Positions 14,964 to 25,756 are shown, counted from the first letter of the stretch. The stretch: DNA of 64,000 nucleotides from Candidatus Onthenecus intestinigallinarum (GCA_018713325.1 DVFJ01000028.1:1-64000), one strand, 5' to 3'. Notes: generated from the sequence alone by a model not told the origin. Program-made: numbers and translations.

Positions 14964-16427
14964 GTGAAGGATCAACAGACAGGGCGGAAGCGTTCCGCCC
15001 GCAAGAAGGGCCTTTGGAAGACGCGTGCGTTCCGCAGCGGCGGATACAGCGTGGTCGTGTCCGTCGTCGTGACGGCGGTGGTCGTGGCGCTCAACCTGTT
15101 TGTGCGCCAGATCCCGGCTACGTATACCAAGATCGACATGACGGAGGAAGGCCTCTACTCGCTGGGCGAGCAGACCGAGTCCATCGTCGGCGCACTCGAC
15201 ACGGACGTCACGCTCACCCTTGTGGCGCAGAGTGGCGGCGAGGACAGCCTCATCCTGGAGACGCTCGAGCGCTATGCCGCGCTGAGCGACCACGTGAAGG
15301 TGGAGACGCTCGATCCGGTGCTCTACCCCTCGCGCCTGGAGGCCTACGGAAGCGCAATTACGAACGCCAACAGCGTCGTCGTTCAGAGCGAGAAGCGCTC
15401 CACCGTCGTGGACTACAACGAGCTGTACGTGACCGACTATTCCTCCTATTATTATACCGGCAGCTATGACGTCTCCTTTGACGCGGAGAACGCGCTGACG
15501 ACCGCCATCGACTATGTCGTGAGCGACGACCTGCCCGTCGTCTACGTGTTGACCGGCCACGGCGAGCCGGAGATGGAGGACTGGCTCTCGGAGGCGATCG
15601 AGGGCGAGAATGTCGAGCTGGAGGAGCTGAACCTGCTTGCCCAGGAGGCTGTGCCCGAGGATGCGGACTGCCTGCTCCTCTATGCGCCCGCATCGGACCT
15701 GAGCGGGGACGAGGCCGACCGCATCATCGATTACATGGAGGGGGGCGGCAGGCTGCTGCTCATCACGGACTACGCGTCCGCCTCGCTGCCCAACCTCGCG
15801 CGCGTGACCGAGAACTATGGCCTGACCGCGCAGACGGGCATGGTCTTTGAATCGGACATGAACTACTGCCTGGGCGGCTATCCGCACTACCTGCTGCCCG
15901 AGATCGAGAGCCACGAGATCACCGACCCGCTCACCGAGGCGCGGCTGTATGCGCTCATGCCCATGGCGCACGGCATTGCACGCCTGGAGGCCTACCGCAG
16001 CTCGCTGGAGATCTCCGACCTGCTGACGACGACCGACGGCGCCTACGCCAAGGCTGATCCCTACAGCGCCACGACGCTCGAGCGCGAGGATGGCGACGCC
16101 TCCGGCCCGTTCAGCGTGGGCGTGGCCGTCACGGAGGATGTCGGAGACGGCCAGACGCGCATGGTTTGGTTCTCCGCCTCGCAGATGCTCATGCAGGACG
16201 TGAACGCCATGGTCGGCGGCGGCAACCAGGACCTGTTCCTCAATGCGCTGAACTGGATGTGCGAGCGGGAGAACAACATCTCCATCCGCTCCAAGAGCCT
16301 GATGGCGCAGTATCTGACCATCCCCAGCGGAGAGGCAAGTCTGCTCAGCGCGTGTATCGCCGTCGTGCTGCCCCTGGCGGTGCTGGCGATCGGCGTGGTC
16401 GTGTGCGTGCGCAGGAGGAAGAGATAA
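14964..16427 (+). CDS. GldG-family ABC auxiliary protein
   Basis: This 487-residue protein has a basic N-terminus, one N-terminal membrane helix (SVVVSVVVTAVVVALNLFV), a long extracytoplasmic domain and a C-terminal helix followed by CVRRRKR. The external domain contains IDMTEEGLYSLGEQT and an ALTTAIDYVVSDDLPVVYVL segment, matching the ABC_transp_aux/GldG family, a periplasmic-type domain linked to Gld/IFT52-like folds. It probably contacts the external substrate or wall. GTG 14964 with AAGGGGGAG is chosen over TTG 14937, which overlaps the permease. Its stop adjoins the next start directly. Confidence 0.82.
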   Translation: MKDQQTGRKRSARKKGLWKTRAFRSGGYSVVVSVVVTAVVVALNLFVRQIPATYTKIDMTEEGLYSLGEQTESIVGALDTDVTLTLVAQSGGEDSLILETLERYAALSDHVKVETLDPVLYPSRLEAYGSAITNANSVVVQSEKRSTVVDYNELYVTDYSSYYYTGSYDVSFDAENALTTAIDYVVSDDLPVVYVLTGHGEPEMEDWLSEAIEGENVELEELNLLAQEAVPEDADCLLLYAPASDLSGDEADRIIDYMEGGGRLLLITDYASASLPNLARVTENYGLTAQTGMVFESDMNYCLGGYPHYLLPEIESHEITDPLTEARLYALMPMAHGIARLEAYRSSLEISDLLTTTDGAYAKADPYSATTLEREDGDASGPFSVGVAVTEDVGDGQTRMVWFSASQMLMQDVNAMVGGGNQDLFLNALNWMCERENNISIRSKSLMAQYLTIPSGEASLLSACIAVVLPLAVLAIGVVVCVRRRKR

Positions 16428-18059
16428 ATGAGCAAGGGAAAACGGCTGATTGTGCTCTGCCTGCTGCTGGCCGCCCTGTCCGCAGGCAGCGTGGCGCTCT
16501 CGCGCTATAACGAAGAGCAGGAGTCGGCGCAGGACGCCGGGGCGGAGGCCGACGAAAACGTCGTCGAGCTGGAGGATATCCAGCGCATCGACGTCGCGTT
16601 CGAGGGTGAGCGCGTCTCCATGCAGCGCGAAGGCGACGCGTGGATCGACGTGGATGATCCAGCATTTCCGCTGGACGCCACCTATCCCGAACAGATGGCC
16701 TCTGCACTCGCGCAGGTCACCTCCACGCGCAGCGTGACGGGCGACCTGGCCGAGTACGGCCTGGACGAGCCGCAGCTGACCATCTCCGTGACCGACGCGG
16801 CGGGCGAGGTGACGACATTGTTCGTCGGCGACAAGAATGGCGTGACGGGCCTGTACTATGCACGGCTCGACGGCAGCGAGACGGTGTATACCATCGCCTC
16901 GTCGGCAGTGTCGCCCTTCATGCGCACCCGATATGAGATGATCGAGACCGAGGCGTTCCCCACCGTCGCGACGGACAGCGTCACGCGCGTAACGCTCACG
17001 TCCGGGGAGGCACAGCGCACGCTGGTGCACCGGGAGGACGGCTGGCCGCAGGCGTATTCGGCATCCTTTACGTGGTTTGAGCCCACGGAAGCGGGCGGGC
17101 TTTCCGTCGTGGACGCGGACGGGGCGGAGTCCTGGTTGGGTAGCGCGCTGAATGTGACCTACTTGGGCACCGCAGTCTACGATGCGACGGATGCGGATGT
17201 GGCGGCCTGCGGGCTGGATGCGCCCGCCGTGACGCTCGAAATCGCCTATGCGCACAGCGCGCAGGTCGAGTTGGAGGCCCTGGAGGCCCTCCAGGCGCGC
17301 GCGCTGCTGGAATTGACGCCGCTGCGCCGTAGCGGACTGCTGGACGATTGGACGATCGAAGAGCACCTGGACGCGGCAGAGCGGATCGAGCGCCTCTGGT
17401 CCGGCACGGACGACGGCGCGCGGACGTACGACGTGTCGCGCACGGAGTACCTGACGGTGTGGATCAGCGAGCCGGACGCGGACGGCGTGCGCTACTTGCG
17501 CCACAGCGCGTCGGAGCGCATCTTTACTGTCGCGGAGAGCTACGCGCTCACGCTGGCCGGCCTGACGGACCTGGACCTGACGGAGACCGCCGTCTGCCAG
17601 GTCGAGATGGACCGCGTGAACCGCCTGACGATCGCCGCGGAGGGCATGACCAAGGTGATCGAGGTGGACCGCGCGCCGGTGCTGGGCGACGACGGCTTCT
17701 ATGACGCGCACACCGCCTACCGGCTGAATGGCGAGGAGATCGAAAGCGGCCAGTTCACCGGCTTCATGACGCTGCTCAACCAGCTGAACGCCGAGGCCTA
17801 TACCGACTCGCAGGATGTGGGCAACGTATGCATGACCGTTATCCTGGAGCAGCAGCGCGCCTCGCACCCGAGCATGACGCTCACGCTCTACGATTACGAC
17901 GCCAACTTCTACCGCGCCTCGTTTGCCGGCCAGAGCGACATGCTCGTCAGCAAGCGCGACGTGGAGACGTTGCTGGACCGGTTCGAGCAGATCGGCGCGA
18001 CTGAGACGGCTGAGACCGCCGATACAGCCGATACGGCTGATACGGACACCGCACCGTGA
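16428..18059 (+). CDS. DUF4340-domain membrane-anchored protein
   Basis: This 543-residue protein has a single N-terminal anchor (LIVLCLLLAALSAGSVALS) and a large external region. DUF4340-like blocks include IQRIDVAFEGERVSMQREGD and VTGDLAEYGLDEPQLTISV. Such proteins regularly follow GldG in Gld-type ABC operons and are thought to act with it at the cell surface; the molecular role is unknown. The C-terminus ends in a low-complexity Thr/Ala/Asp repeat. The start codon immediately follows the GldG stop. A terminator closes the four-gene unit. Confidence 0.8.
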   Translation: MSKGKRLIVLCLLLAALSAGSVALSRYNEEQESAQDAGAEADENVVELEDIQRIDVAFEGERVSMQREGDAWIDVDDPAFPLDATYPEQMASALAQVTSTRSVTGDLAEYGLDEPQLTISVTDAAGEVTTLFVGDKNGVTGLYYARLDGSETVYTIASSAVSPFMRTRYEMIETEAFPTVATDSVTRVTLTSGEAQRTLVHREDGWPQAYSASFTWFEPTEAGGLSVVDADGAESWLGSALNVTYLGTAVYDATDADVAACGLDAPAVTLEIAYAHSAQVELEALEALQARALLELTPLRRSGLLDDWTIEEHLDAAERIERLWSGTDDGARTYDVSRTEYLTVWISEPDADGVRYLRHSASERIFTVAESYALTLAGLTDLDLTETAVCQVEMDRVNRLTIAAEGMTKVIEVDRAPVLGDDGFYDAHTAYRLNGEEIESGQFTGFMTLLNQLNAEAYTDSQDVGNVCMTVILEQQRASHPSMTLTLYDYDANFYRASFAGQSDMLVSKRDVETLLDRFEQIGATETAETADTADTADTDTAP

Positions 18060-18070
18060 TGTGAAAGGCC

Positions 18071-18106
18071 CAAAAGCGGCAGCCCCTCATGGGGCTGCCG
18101 CTTTGT
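18071..18106 (+). terminator. Intrinsic terminator of the Gld-type operon
   Basis: Arms AGCGGCAGCCCC/GGGGCTGCCGCT with loop TCAT are followed by TTG. The U-tract is weak on the plus strand, while CAAAAG on its left offers a short U run for the convergent LysR gene. Confidence 0.7.
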
Positions 18107-18118
18107 ATTGTGGCCGGC

Positions 18119-19024
18119 TCACAGGCCTGCAGGGGCGTTCCACTGCTGCGCGGGCATGGAGAGAATCGTCTGAATCAGCCGGCGCAGCGGGTCGGTTTCG
18201 CGTTGGCGCAGCCACACAAGGCCGACGCGGATGGGCGGGTCCAGCGCCAGGGGCACATAGCGCACGGGCGCGCCGACCGGAAGCGGGCAGGGGAAGAACG
18301 ACACGCCGCGCTCTGGGCGCAGGTAGGCGATGGCCTGGGCGAACGAATCGTACGTCTGTATATCGGCGCGTGCGCCGGAGCGCGCGATGCGGTCGCAGAT
18401 GCTGGCCAGGAAGGCCGTCCGGTCCTCGTAGAGCAGGAGGCGCTCGCCGTCCAGATCCTCGCAGGTGAGGATGGAGCCCGTGTGCGGGTGCTCCTGGTGC
18501 ATGCAGGCATAGGCGCCGCTGACGAACAGAAAGCGCCGCTCCATGCTCTGCAGGGATACCTCGGGCAGATCGATGTCCGAGATCATCAGATCCACAGCGC
18601 CTTCGCGCAGCTGCTCCGCATGCGCGGGCGGAGCGAACAGCTCCCGAGACTCGATGCGGACCGGCGGATCCAGCGCCTCCGCCTGGCGCACGATCTCAAA
18701 GAGCGCGTCCTCGTTTGCGCGCAGCATGACCTGCGGACAGCCCAGCACCAGCGTGGTCGCACCCCCGGCCAGCGCGGCCATGCGCCGCCGCGCGTCCCGA
18801 AAGGCCCCGTCCAGGCGCTGCGCGTGCGGCAGGAACGCTTCTCCCGCCGCGGTCAGGGCGCACGGCTGCGGCGGGCGGCAGAACAGCCGGACGTTGAGCT
18901 CCCCCTCCAGCGAGCGGATCTGATAGCTGACCGCGGGCTGCGAGATGTACAGCGCCTGCGCCGCCGATGAAAAGCTGTTCAGGCGCGCGACCGCCAGGAA
19001 ACAGTCGATCTGTCTTTCGTTCAC
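18119..19024 (-). CDS. LysR-family transcriptional regulator
   Basis: This 301-residue LysR regulator begins MNERQIDCFLAVARLNSFSS. A winged helix-turn-helix occupies about residues 1-60 (AAQALYISQPAVSYQIRSLE) and an effector-binding PBP2-type domain the rest. LysR proteins bind inverted repeats upstream of their own gene and neighbouring targets. A perfect inverted repeat, GATAAAA/TTTTATC, lies in its own promoter at 19055-19071, consistent with autoregulation and with control of the divergent secreted-protein gene. The effector is unknown. Confidence 0.9.
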   Translation of the reverse strand: MNERQIDCFLAVARLNSFSSAAQALYISQPAVSYQIRSLEGELNVRLFCRPPQPCALTAAGEAFLPHAQRLDGAFRDARRRMAALAGGATTLVLGCPQVMLRANEDALFEIVRQAEALDPPVRIESRELFAPPAHAEQLREGAVDLMISDIDLPEVSLQSMERRFLFVSGAYACMHQEHPHTGSILTCEDLDGERLLLYEDRTAFLASICDRIARSGARADIQTYDSFAQAIAYLRPERGVSFFPCPLPVGAPVRYVPLALDPPIRVGLVWLRQRETDPLRRLIQTILSMPAQQWNAPAGL

Positions 19025-19047
19025 AGGCCTTCCTCCTTATAGAGCAT

Positions 19048-19077
19048 AGCATACGATAAAAACCTTTTATCCGTCAA
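19048..19077 (-). promoter_or_regulatory. LysR promoter with overlapping palindrome
   Basis: On the minus strand, TTGACG (19077-19072), an 18-base spacer and TATGCT (19053-19048). The spacer is filled by the palindrome GATAAAA-ACC-TTTTATC (19055-19071), a plausible LysR box. Confidence 0.55.
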
Positions 19078-19092
19078 TCCAAATTTTCAATT

Positions 19093-19120
19093 TTGCCTTT
19101 TGGACCAGATGTGTTATAAT
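19093..19120 (+). promoter_or_regulatory. Promoter of the secreted-protein gene
   Basis: TTGCCT (19093-19098), a 16-base spacer and consensus TATAAT (19115-19120), 35 bases before the start codon. Confidence 0.6.
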
Positions 19121-19154
19121 TTTAACGCAAAAAACATGGAAGGAGCGATTACCC

Positions 19155-19736
19155 ATGAAAAGGATGCTTGCTTTTGCGCTGACGCTCGCGATGCTGCTGT
19201 GCGCGACGGCGGCCCTGGCTGAGGAAGTGGATACCTACACCTCCGCTTCGGCGACCAAGACGCTGCTGTCCGGCGACGCGCTGGCGGAGGCTGCGGCCCT
19301 GCTGAGCGAGAACGACTCTGACCTGGCGACGCTGGCCCAGACGAAAGAAGAAGGCTATGTCGCGCCGACGGCGGCCATGGCGCAGATCATGAGCGTGAAC
19401 CCCGACGGCTCGGTGGGCCTGTCCACGATCTCCGAGTGGCGCTATGACGTGTCTGAAGAGGGCGCGGATCAGGTGACGGTCGAGCTGACGTACGGCCAGA
19501 ACGCGCTGAATCTGAGCGAGGAGGGCGCGCGCGGCACGCTGCTGGTGCGCCTGGACGGCGTGAGCTACCTGGTGCACTTGGACGTGGTCTCCAGCGACGA
19601 GCAGGTGTACACCGACGAGGCCTACGAGGCGGGCGAGTTTGACGCGCACTACTCCGGCGCGGCGAACCAGCTGAGCTCCTACACGATCGTCAGCGACGTG
19701 CTGTCCATCGAGACCACGACCATGCTGATGTTCTGA
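19155..19736 (+). CDS. Secreted protein of unknown function
   Basis: This 193-residue protein has a clear signal peptide (MKRMLAFALTLAMLLCATAA, with likely cleavage after ALA near residue 22). The mature part is small, acidic and without Cys. Its internal KEEGYVAPTAAMAQIMSVNPDGSVGLSTI segment resembles the beta-rich core of flavin-nucleotide-binding (pyridoxamine oxidase-like) folds, but this is only a weak impression and no function is assigned. It has its own promoter and terminator and is divergent from the LysR gene, which may regulate it. RBS AAGGAG precedes the ATG. Confidence 0.75.
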   Translation: MKRMLAFALTLAMLLCATAALAEEVDTYTSASATKTLLSGDALAEAAALLSENDSDLATLAQTKEEGYVAPTAAMAQIMSVNPDGSVGLSTISEWRYDVSEEGADQVTVELTYGQNALNLSEEGARGTLLVRLDGVSYLVHLDVVSSDEQVYTDEAYEAGEFDAHYSGAANQLSSYTIVSDVLSIETTTMLMF

Positions 19737-19750
19737 TCAAACCCTTCCTT

Positions 19751-19793
19751 CGCCGCCGTGGCGTCCGGGTGACGCTGCGGCGGCCTTTTTGTC
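19751..19793 (+). terminator. Intrinsic terminator after the secreted-protein gene
   Basis: Arms CGCCGCCG and CGGCGGC enclose a secondary pair (GGCGTC/GACGCT) and are followed by CTTTTTGTCTTTT. Confidence 0.8.
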
Positions 19794-19808
19794 TTTTGCA
19801 CTTTGCAC

Positions 19809-19837
19809 TTGAACGAAACGCCGGCGCAGGATACAAT
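19809..19837 (+). promoter_or_regulatory. Promoter of the YhhN-family gene
   Basis: TTGAAC (19809-19814), a 17-base spacer and TACAAT (19832-19837), about 38 bases before the start codon. Confidence 0.5.
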
Positions 19838-19874
19838 AGATGTAACCACATCTCTCGAGACGGGAGGGAAGCGC

Positions 19875-20771
19875 ATGAATCAACCCACGCCCAGGCGTCC
19901 GCGGCAACAGGACGCAGAACACCGGCGCAGGCGGCCTCAGCCCTGGTGGACGCGCGTGCAGACGGCCCTGGTAGGCCGGTGCCGGCGCATGGCCGACTGG
20001 ATTCGCCGCACGGCCCGGCTGGTCCAGGAGGGGAGCCCGGCCGAGTACGTGGCGCAGCGGCTGGACGCCTTCACCGTTGAGGGCGAGCAGGCGCGCCGCG
20101 TCCGCCGTAAGCGGACTCTGGCGCGCGTGACGGCGCACGTGGAGGCGCACATCGTGAAGATCAAGATCGTGCTGTCCAGCCTGCTGCTGGCCCTCTCGTG
20201 CGTCGCCTGCGCTGCCAGCCCCAGCGTCTTTACCGCGCTCGCGTGCGCCGCGATGGGCTTTTCCTGGCTGGGCGACGCGCTGCTCATGCAGTATCCGCCG
20301 GTCGCCCGGCGGCTGCGGCAGTACTTCCTGTGGGGCATGGCCGCCTTCTTCTGCGCGCAGGCATGCTACACGCGGCTGTTCCTGCGCCTGGGCGAGGCGC
20401 TGGGCACGCAGAGCCTGCTGGTGGTCTACGGGTTCATTGCGGTGTTCGTGGCGGCCGGCGTGGCCGCCTGGGTGCGGACCATGGCGTTCAACCGCGCGCA
20501 GATGCTGGTGCTGCGCATCGGCGCGCTGCTGTATGCGGTGATCGTCAGCCTGATGGCCGCCAGCGCCTGCGCGCTGTTTGTGGCCAGGCCCTGGCCGGGG
20601 CTGTTGATGCTCGTGGGCGGGCTGATGTTCTACGTGAGCGACCTGCTCATCGCGCTGAGCAACTTCGGCTCGCTGCACCTGCGCCACCGGGACATCGCGA
20701 TCTGGGCGCTCTACGCGCCGGCGCAGGCGCTGCTGCTCACGGGCGTGTGGGCGCTGAGCGTGGGCCTGTGA
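19875..20771 (+). CDS. YhhN-family integral membrane protein (lysoplasmalogenase-like)
   Basis: This 298-residue protein has a basic, Arg/Pro-rich cytoplasmic N-terminus (about 95 residues) before seven to eight membrane helices. The membrane part has the YhhN/TMEM86 features: FSWLGDALLM, FLWGMAAFFCAQACY, MFYVSDLLIALSNF and YAPAQALLLTG. Characterised relatives (TMEM86) hydrolyse the vinyl-ether bond of lysoplasmalogen, and clostridia make plasmalogens, so that activity is possible but unproven. The long N-terminal extension is atypical for the family. ATG 19875 with GGGAGGGAAG is preferred over the upstream ATG 19803. Confidence 0.75.
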   Translation: MNQPTPRRPRQQDAEHRRRRPQPWWTRVQTALVGRCRRMADWIRRTARLVQEGSPAEYVAQRLDAFTVEGEQARRVRRKRTLARVTAHVEAHIVKIKIVLSSLLLALSCVACAASPSVFTALACAAMGFSWLGDALLMQYPPVARRLRQYFLWGMAAFFCAQACYTRLFLRLGEALGTQSLLVVYGFIAVFVAAGVAAWVRTMAFNRAQMLVLRIGALLYAVIVSLMAASACALFVARPWPGLLMLVGGLMFYVSDLLIALSNFGSLHLRHRDIAIWALYAPAQALLLTGVWALSVGL

Positions 20772-20897
20772 CGCCGCCGTTTTCGCGCTTTTGCTTGCAA
20801 TTCCCGCCCAAATCGGCTAAGATAATGGATTGAACCCCCGCGCATTTCGCGCGGTCGCATGAAACGCGCGGCAAGCCCGCGCACGGAGGAATCGCAT

Positions 20898-22694
<1,797 letters not shown>

Positions 22695-22705
22695 CGGGAG
22701 ACGCC

Positions 22706-23839
22706 ATGGACATCGGCCTGTACATTCACATCCCCTTTTGTATTCAGAAGTGCGCGTACTGCGACTTTGCCTCCTTTCCCGGCATGCTGCAAAGCGCGGA
22801 CGCCTACATCGAAGCGCTCTCGCTTGAGCTTCGCGCTCAGGCGGAGCGCTTCGGCGCTTGCCGGGCGGCGACGGTGTTCGTCGGCGGGGGCACGCCCACG
22901 CTGCTCACCGGCGCGCAGCTGGGCAGGCTGCTGGACGCGGCGCGCGCGTCCTTTCCCTTCGCCCCGGACGCCGAGATCACCCTGGAGGGCAATCCCGGCA
23001 CCCTGACGCGCGAAAACCTGCGCGCCTATCGCGCGGCGGGCGTCAACCGCCTGTCCCTGGGCATGCAGGCGGCGCAGGACGTCCTGCTTGAGCGCCTGGG
23101 GCGCATCCACCGCATGCCGGACGTCGTGGCGGGCGTGCGCATGGCGCGCGAGGCGGGCTTTGACAACCTGAACCTGGACCTCATGTACGGCCTGCCCGGA
23201 CAGACGCGCGCGGACTGGGCGCAGACGCTGCGCGCCGCGCTCGACCTCGCGCCCGAGCATCTGTCCTGCTATGCGCTCATCGTCGAGGACGGCACGCGCC
23301 TGGCGCTGGCGCTGCGGGAGGGCCGCATGCCGCCCGTGCCCGGCGAGGAGGACGAGCGCGCCATGTACGACGCGGCCATCCAAGCGGCGCGGGCAGCCGG
23401 GCTGGCGCAGTACGAACTGTCCAACTTCGCGCGGCCCGGGCGCGCCTGCCGCCACAACCTGACCTACTGGGAGTGCCGTCCGTACCTGGGCGTCGGGCTG
23501 GCCGCCCACAGCTACATGGACGGGCGCCGCTTTGGCAATACTGCGAGCATAGGGGCCTACATGACCTGCATGCGCGAGAGGCGCCGCGCCGCGCAGGAGG
23601 ACGAGGCGATCGGGGAGGATGAGCGCATGTTCGAGCGCGTGATGCTCGGCCTGCGCCTCACGCGCGGCGTCGACGGCGCACGCTTTCAGACGGATTTCGG
23701 CCTGACGCTTTCGCAGCGCTTCGGCGAGCCCCTCGCGCGCATGGTGCGCGCCGGCCTGCTGGAGTGGGACGGCCCCTTTTTGCGGCTCACCCGGCGCGGC
23801 ATGGACGTGCAGAACGCCGTTTTGGTGGAACTGATGTAG
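22706..23839 (+). CDS. hemW: Radical SAM heme chaperone HemW
   Basis: This 377-residue radical SAM protein begins IGLYIHIPFCIQKCAYCDF. The CxxxCxxC binds the 4Fe-4S cluster, and the trailing F and nearby FPGM fit HemW rather than true HemN, which has an extra Cys. A GGGTPTLL SAM-contact motif and the C-terminal HemN_C wing (QTDFGLTLSQRFGE) are present. HemW proteins bind heme and deliver it to respiratory enzymes; they are often misannotated as coproporphyrinogen oxidase. It sits directly after lepA and before the hrcA promoter. Confidence 0.9.
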   Translation: MDIGLYIHIPFCIQKCAYCDFASFPGMLQSADAYIEALSLELRAQAERFGACRAATVFVGGGTPTLLTGAQLGRLLDAARASFPFAPDAEITLEGNPGTLTRENLRAYRAAGVNRLSLGMQAAQDVLLERLGRIHRMPDVVAGVRMAREAGFDNLNLDLMYGLPGQTRADWAQTLRAALDLAPEHLSCYALIVEDGTRLALALREGRMPPVPGEEDERAMYDAAIQAARAAGLAQYELSNFARPGRACRHNLTYWECRPYLGVGLAAHSYMDGRRFGNTASIGAYMTCMRERRRAAQEDEAIGEDERMFERVMLGLRLTRGVDGARFQTDFGLTLSQRFGEPLARMVRAGLLEWDGPFLRLTRRGMDVQNAVLVELM

Positions 23840-23907
23840 TCGGGAACGCGCGGGAGCGGCTTTTGATCAAAAAAAGTCTAAAACTTCAAAAAATGCTGCG
23901 AAACACC

Positions 23908-23936
23908 TTGACAAAAGCTGAAAGGAGTGCTATTTT
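23908..23936 (+). promoter_or_regulatory. Heat-shock operon promoter
   Basis: TTGACA (23908-23913), a 17-base spacer and TATTTT (23931-23936), immediately upstream of the CIRCE element. Confidence 0.75.
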
Positions 23937-23947
23937 TATCACGTTGG

Positions 23948-23974
23948 TTAGCACTCTTCGATTGAGAGTGCTAA
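23948..23974 (+). promoter_or_regulatory. CIRCE operator for HrcA
   Basis: The canonical inverted repeat TTAGCACTC-N9-GAGTGCTAA is perfect. It lies just downstream of the -10 in the 5' leader of hrcA, so HrcA would block transcription of its own operon under non-stress conditions. Confidence 0.97.
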
Positions 23975-23999
23975 CAACCCGAAGGAAAGGTGATGGATC

Positions 24000-25037
24000 T
24001 TGGATCTTGTCGAGCGAAAATTCCGAATCCTGCAGGCCATCGTGGACGACTACATCGTCACGGCGCTGCCTGTCGGCTCGCGGACGATCTCGCGCAAGTA
24101 CGAGCAGAACCTCTCCTCGGCGACCATCCGCAATGAGATGAGCGACCTGGAGGAGCTGGGCTATCTGGACTCGCCGCACACCTCGGCCGGGCGGGTGCCC
24201 TCGTACAAGGCGTACCGCCTCTACGTCGACCGCCTGATGAAGCGAACGCCCCTGGGGGCGGAGGAGACGCAGGCCATCAGCCGGTTCTTCGACCGGCGCA
24301 TGCGTCAGATGGAGGACGTGGCGGAGCGCGCGGCGCACGCGCTGTCGAGCGTGACGCACTACACCACCGCCGTCATGACGCGCCAGACCGGGGAAGACGA
24401 CCTGAAACTTCGCCACCTGCAACTGGTGAAGGTGACGGAAAACACGGCGCTGCTCCTCCTGGTGACGGATGCGGGCGTCGTCAAGCAGACGCCCATGCAC
24501 GTCAGCCCAGGCATGAGCACGGACGACCTGTATAAGGTCTCACGCATGCTCACCGAGCGACTGGCGGGCTGTCGGCTGGGCCAGGTGCAGTCGATCCTGG
24601 CGGGCATCGGCGCGGAGTTTCGCGAGCAGGGCGAGCTGCTGGACGGCATGCTCGAGACGCTGCGCGAGCGCACGACGCCCGAGGAGCACACAGACCTGGT
24701 GGTTGGCGGCACGTCGAACCTGCTGGAGTACCCCGAGTACAGCGACGTGGAGAAGGCGCGCAGCCTGCTCAGCGTGCTGGAGACGCGCGAGAAGGTCATC
24801 CGCCTGCTGCAGGGCGGCGCGCAGATGGAGTTCTCCGTGCGCATCGGCCCGGAGACGGGCCTGCCGGAAACGAAGGACTGCTCCGTCGTCACCGCGACCT
24901 ACCGGCTGGGCGACGGGCGCGTCAACACCATCGGCGTCATCGGCCCCACGCGCATGCAGTACGGCCGCGTGATCTCGGCGCTCGAATACATGGGAAAGGC
25001 CCTGATGGAAACGCTTTCCGGGCAGGAACAAAAATGA
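24000..25037 (+). CDS. hrcA: Heat-inducible transcription repressor HrcA
   Basis: This 345-residue repressor of class I heat-shock genes has an N-terminal winged helix (ERKFRILQAIVDDYIVTALP, followed by SSATIRNEMSDLEELGYLDS) and the typical PHTSAGRVPSYKAYRLYVD segment. The C-terminal GAF-like dimer domain ends YGRVISALEYMGKALMETL. Its target CIRCE is present upstream at 23948-23974. Start TTG 24000 follows GAAGGAAAGGTG; the ATG at 23993 is in another frame. The stop overlaps the start of grpE. Confidence 0.96.
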   Translation: MDLVERKFRILQAIVDDYIVTALPVGSRTISRKYEQNLSSATIRNEMSDLEELGYLDSPHTSAGRVPSYKAYRLYVDRLMKRTPLGAEETQAISRFFDRRMRQMEDVAERAAHALSSVTHYTTAVMTRQTGEDDLKLRHLQLVKVTENTALLLLVTDAGVVKQTPMHVSPGMSTDDLYKVSRMLTERLAGCRLGQVQSILAGIGAEFREQGELLDGMLETLRERTTPEEHTDLVVGGTSNLLEYPEYSDVEKARSLLSVLETREKVIRLLQGGAQMEFSVRIGPETGLPETKDCSVVTATYRLGDGRVNTIGVIGPTRMQYGRVISALEYMGKALMETLSGQEQK

Positions 25038-25756
25038 AGGAAAGAGACAAAAAGACCGAACGCGCCGCGCCCGCAGGGGGCGTGGTGGACGGAATCAAAA
25101 AACAGGCCGGCGCTCAGAGAGAGCGGCTCCGGCAGTGGTCGCAGGACCGCAAGAGAAAGGGTAAGAAGATGAGCGAAGAGCGCATGAACCAGGACGGAAT
25201 GCCCCAGGAGAACGTCCCGGAGCAGGAGGCTGCAGCGGCCGCCCAGGAAACCCCCGACGCGCAGCAGGCCCCGGAGGCGCAGGCCGCCGCGCCGGACGCC
25301 GCCGAGTGGCAGCAAAAGCTCGGCGAGGCGGAGCAGAAGATCGAGGAATACCTGAGCCTCGCCCAGCGCGTGCAGGCGGACTTCGACAACTTCCGCCGCC
25401 GCAACAGCGCCGTGCGCGCCGAGGCCTACGAGGACGGCAGGCGCGACACCGTCAAGGAGCTGCTGCCGGTGCTGGACAACATCGAGCGCGCGCTCGCGTC
25501 CGCGGGCGAGGAGGAGTCGGCGCTCAAGACCGGCGTGGAAATGGTGCACAGGGGCCTGATGGAGACGCTGAAACGCATGGGCGTGGAGGCGATCGATCGC
25601 CTGGGCGAGCCGTTTGACCCCGAATTGGAGAACGCCGTCCTGCAGGGCGGCGAGGACGAGGGCGAGCCCGGCACGGTCTGCGCCGTGCTGCAAAAGGGCT
25701 ACAGGCTCGGCAACCGCGTGCTGCGCCACGCGATGGTCAAGGTGGTCGCGGGCTGA
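25034..25756 (+). CDS. grpE: Nucleotide exchange factor GrpE
   Basis: GrpE releases ADP from DnaK. The C-terminal two-thirds carries the family core: QRVQADFDNFRRRNSAVRAE, KELLPVLDNIERAL, and a C-terminal GTVCAVLQKGYRLGNRVLRH. The frame can start at ATG 25034, overlapping the hrcA stop (240 residues, with a basic N-terminal segment), or at ATG 25169 after AGAAAGGG (195 residues, the usual GrpE length). The shorter form looks more conventional; the overlap favours coupled translation from the longer. An Ala/Gln/Pro/Glu-rich linker precedes the long dimer helix. Confidence 0.93.
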   Translation: MKERDKKTERAAPAGGVVDGIKKQAGAQRERLRQWSQDRKRKGKKMSEERMNQDGMPQENVPEQEAAAAAQETPDAQQAPEAQAAAPDAAEWQQKLGEAEQKIEEYLSLAQRVQADFDNFRRRNSAVRAEAYEDGRRDTVKELLPVLDNIERALASAGEEESALKTGVEMVHRGLMETLKRMGVEAIDRLGEPFDPELENAVLQGGEDEGEPGTVCAVLQKGYRLGNRVLRHAMVKVVAG

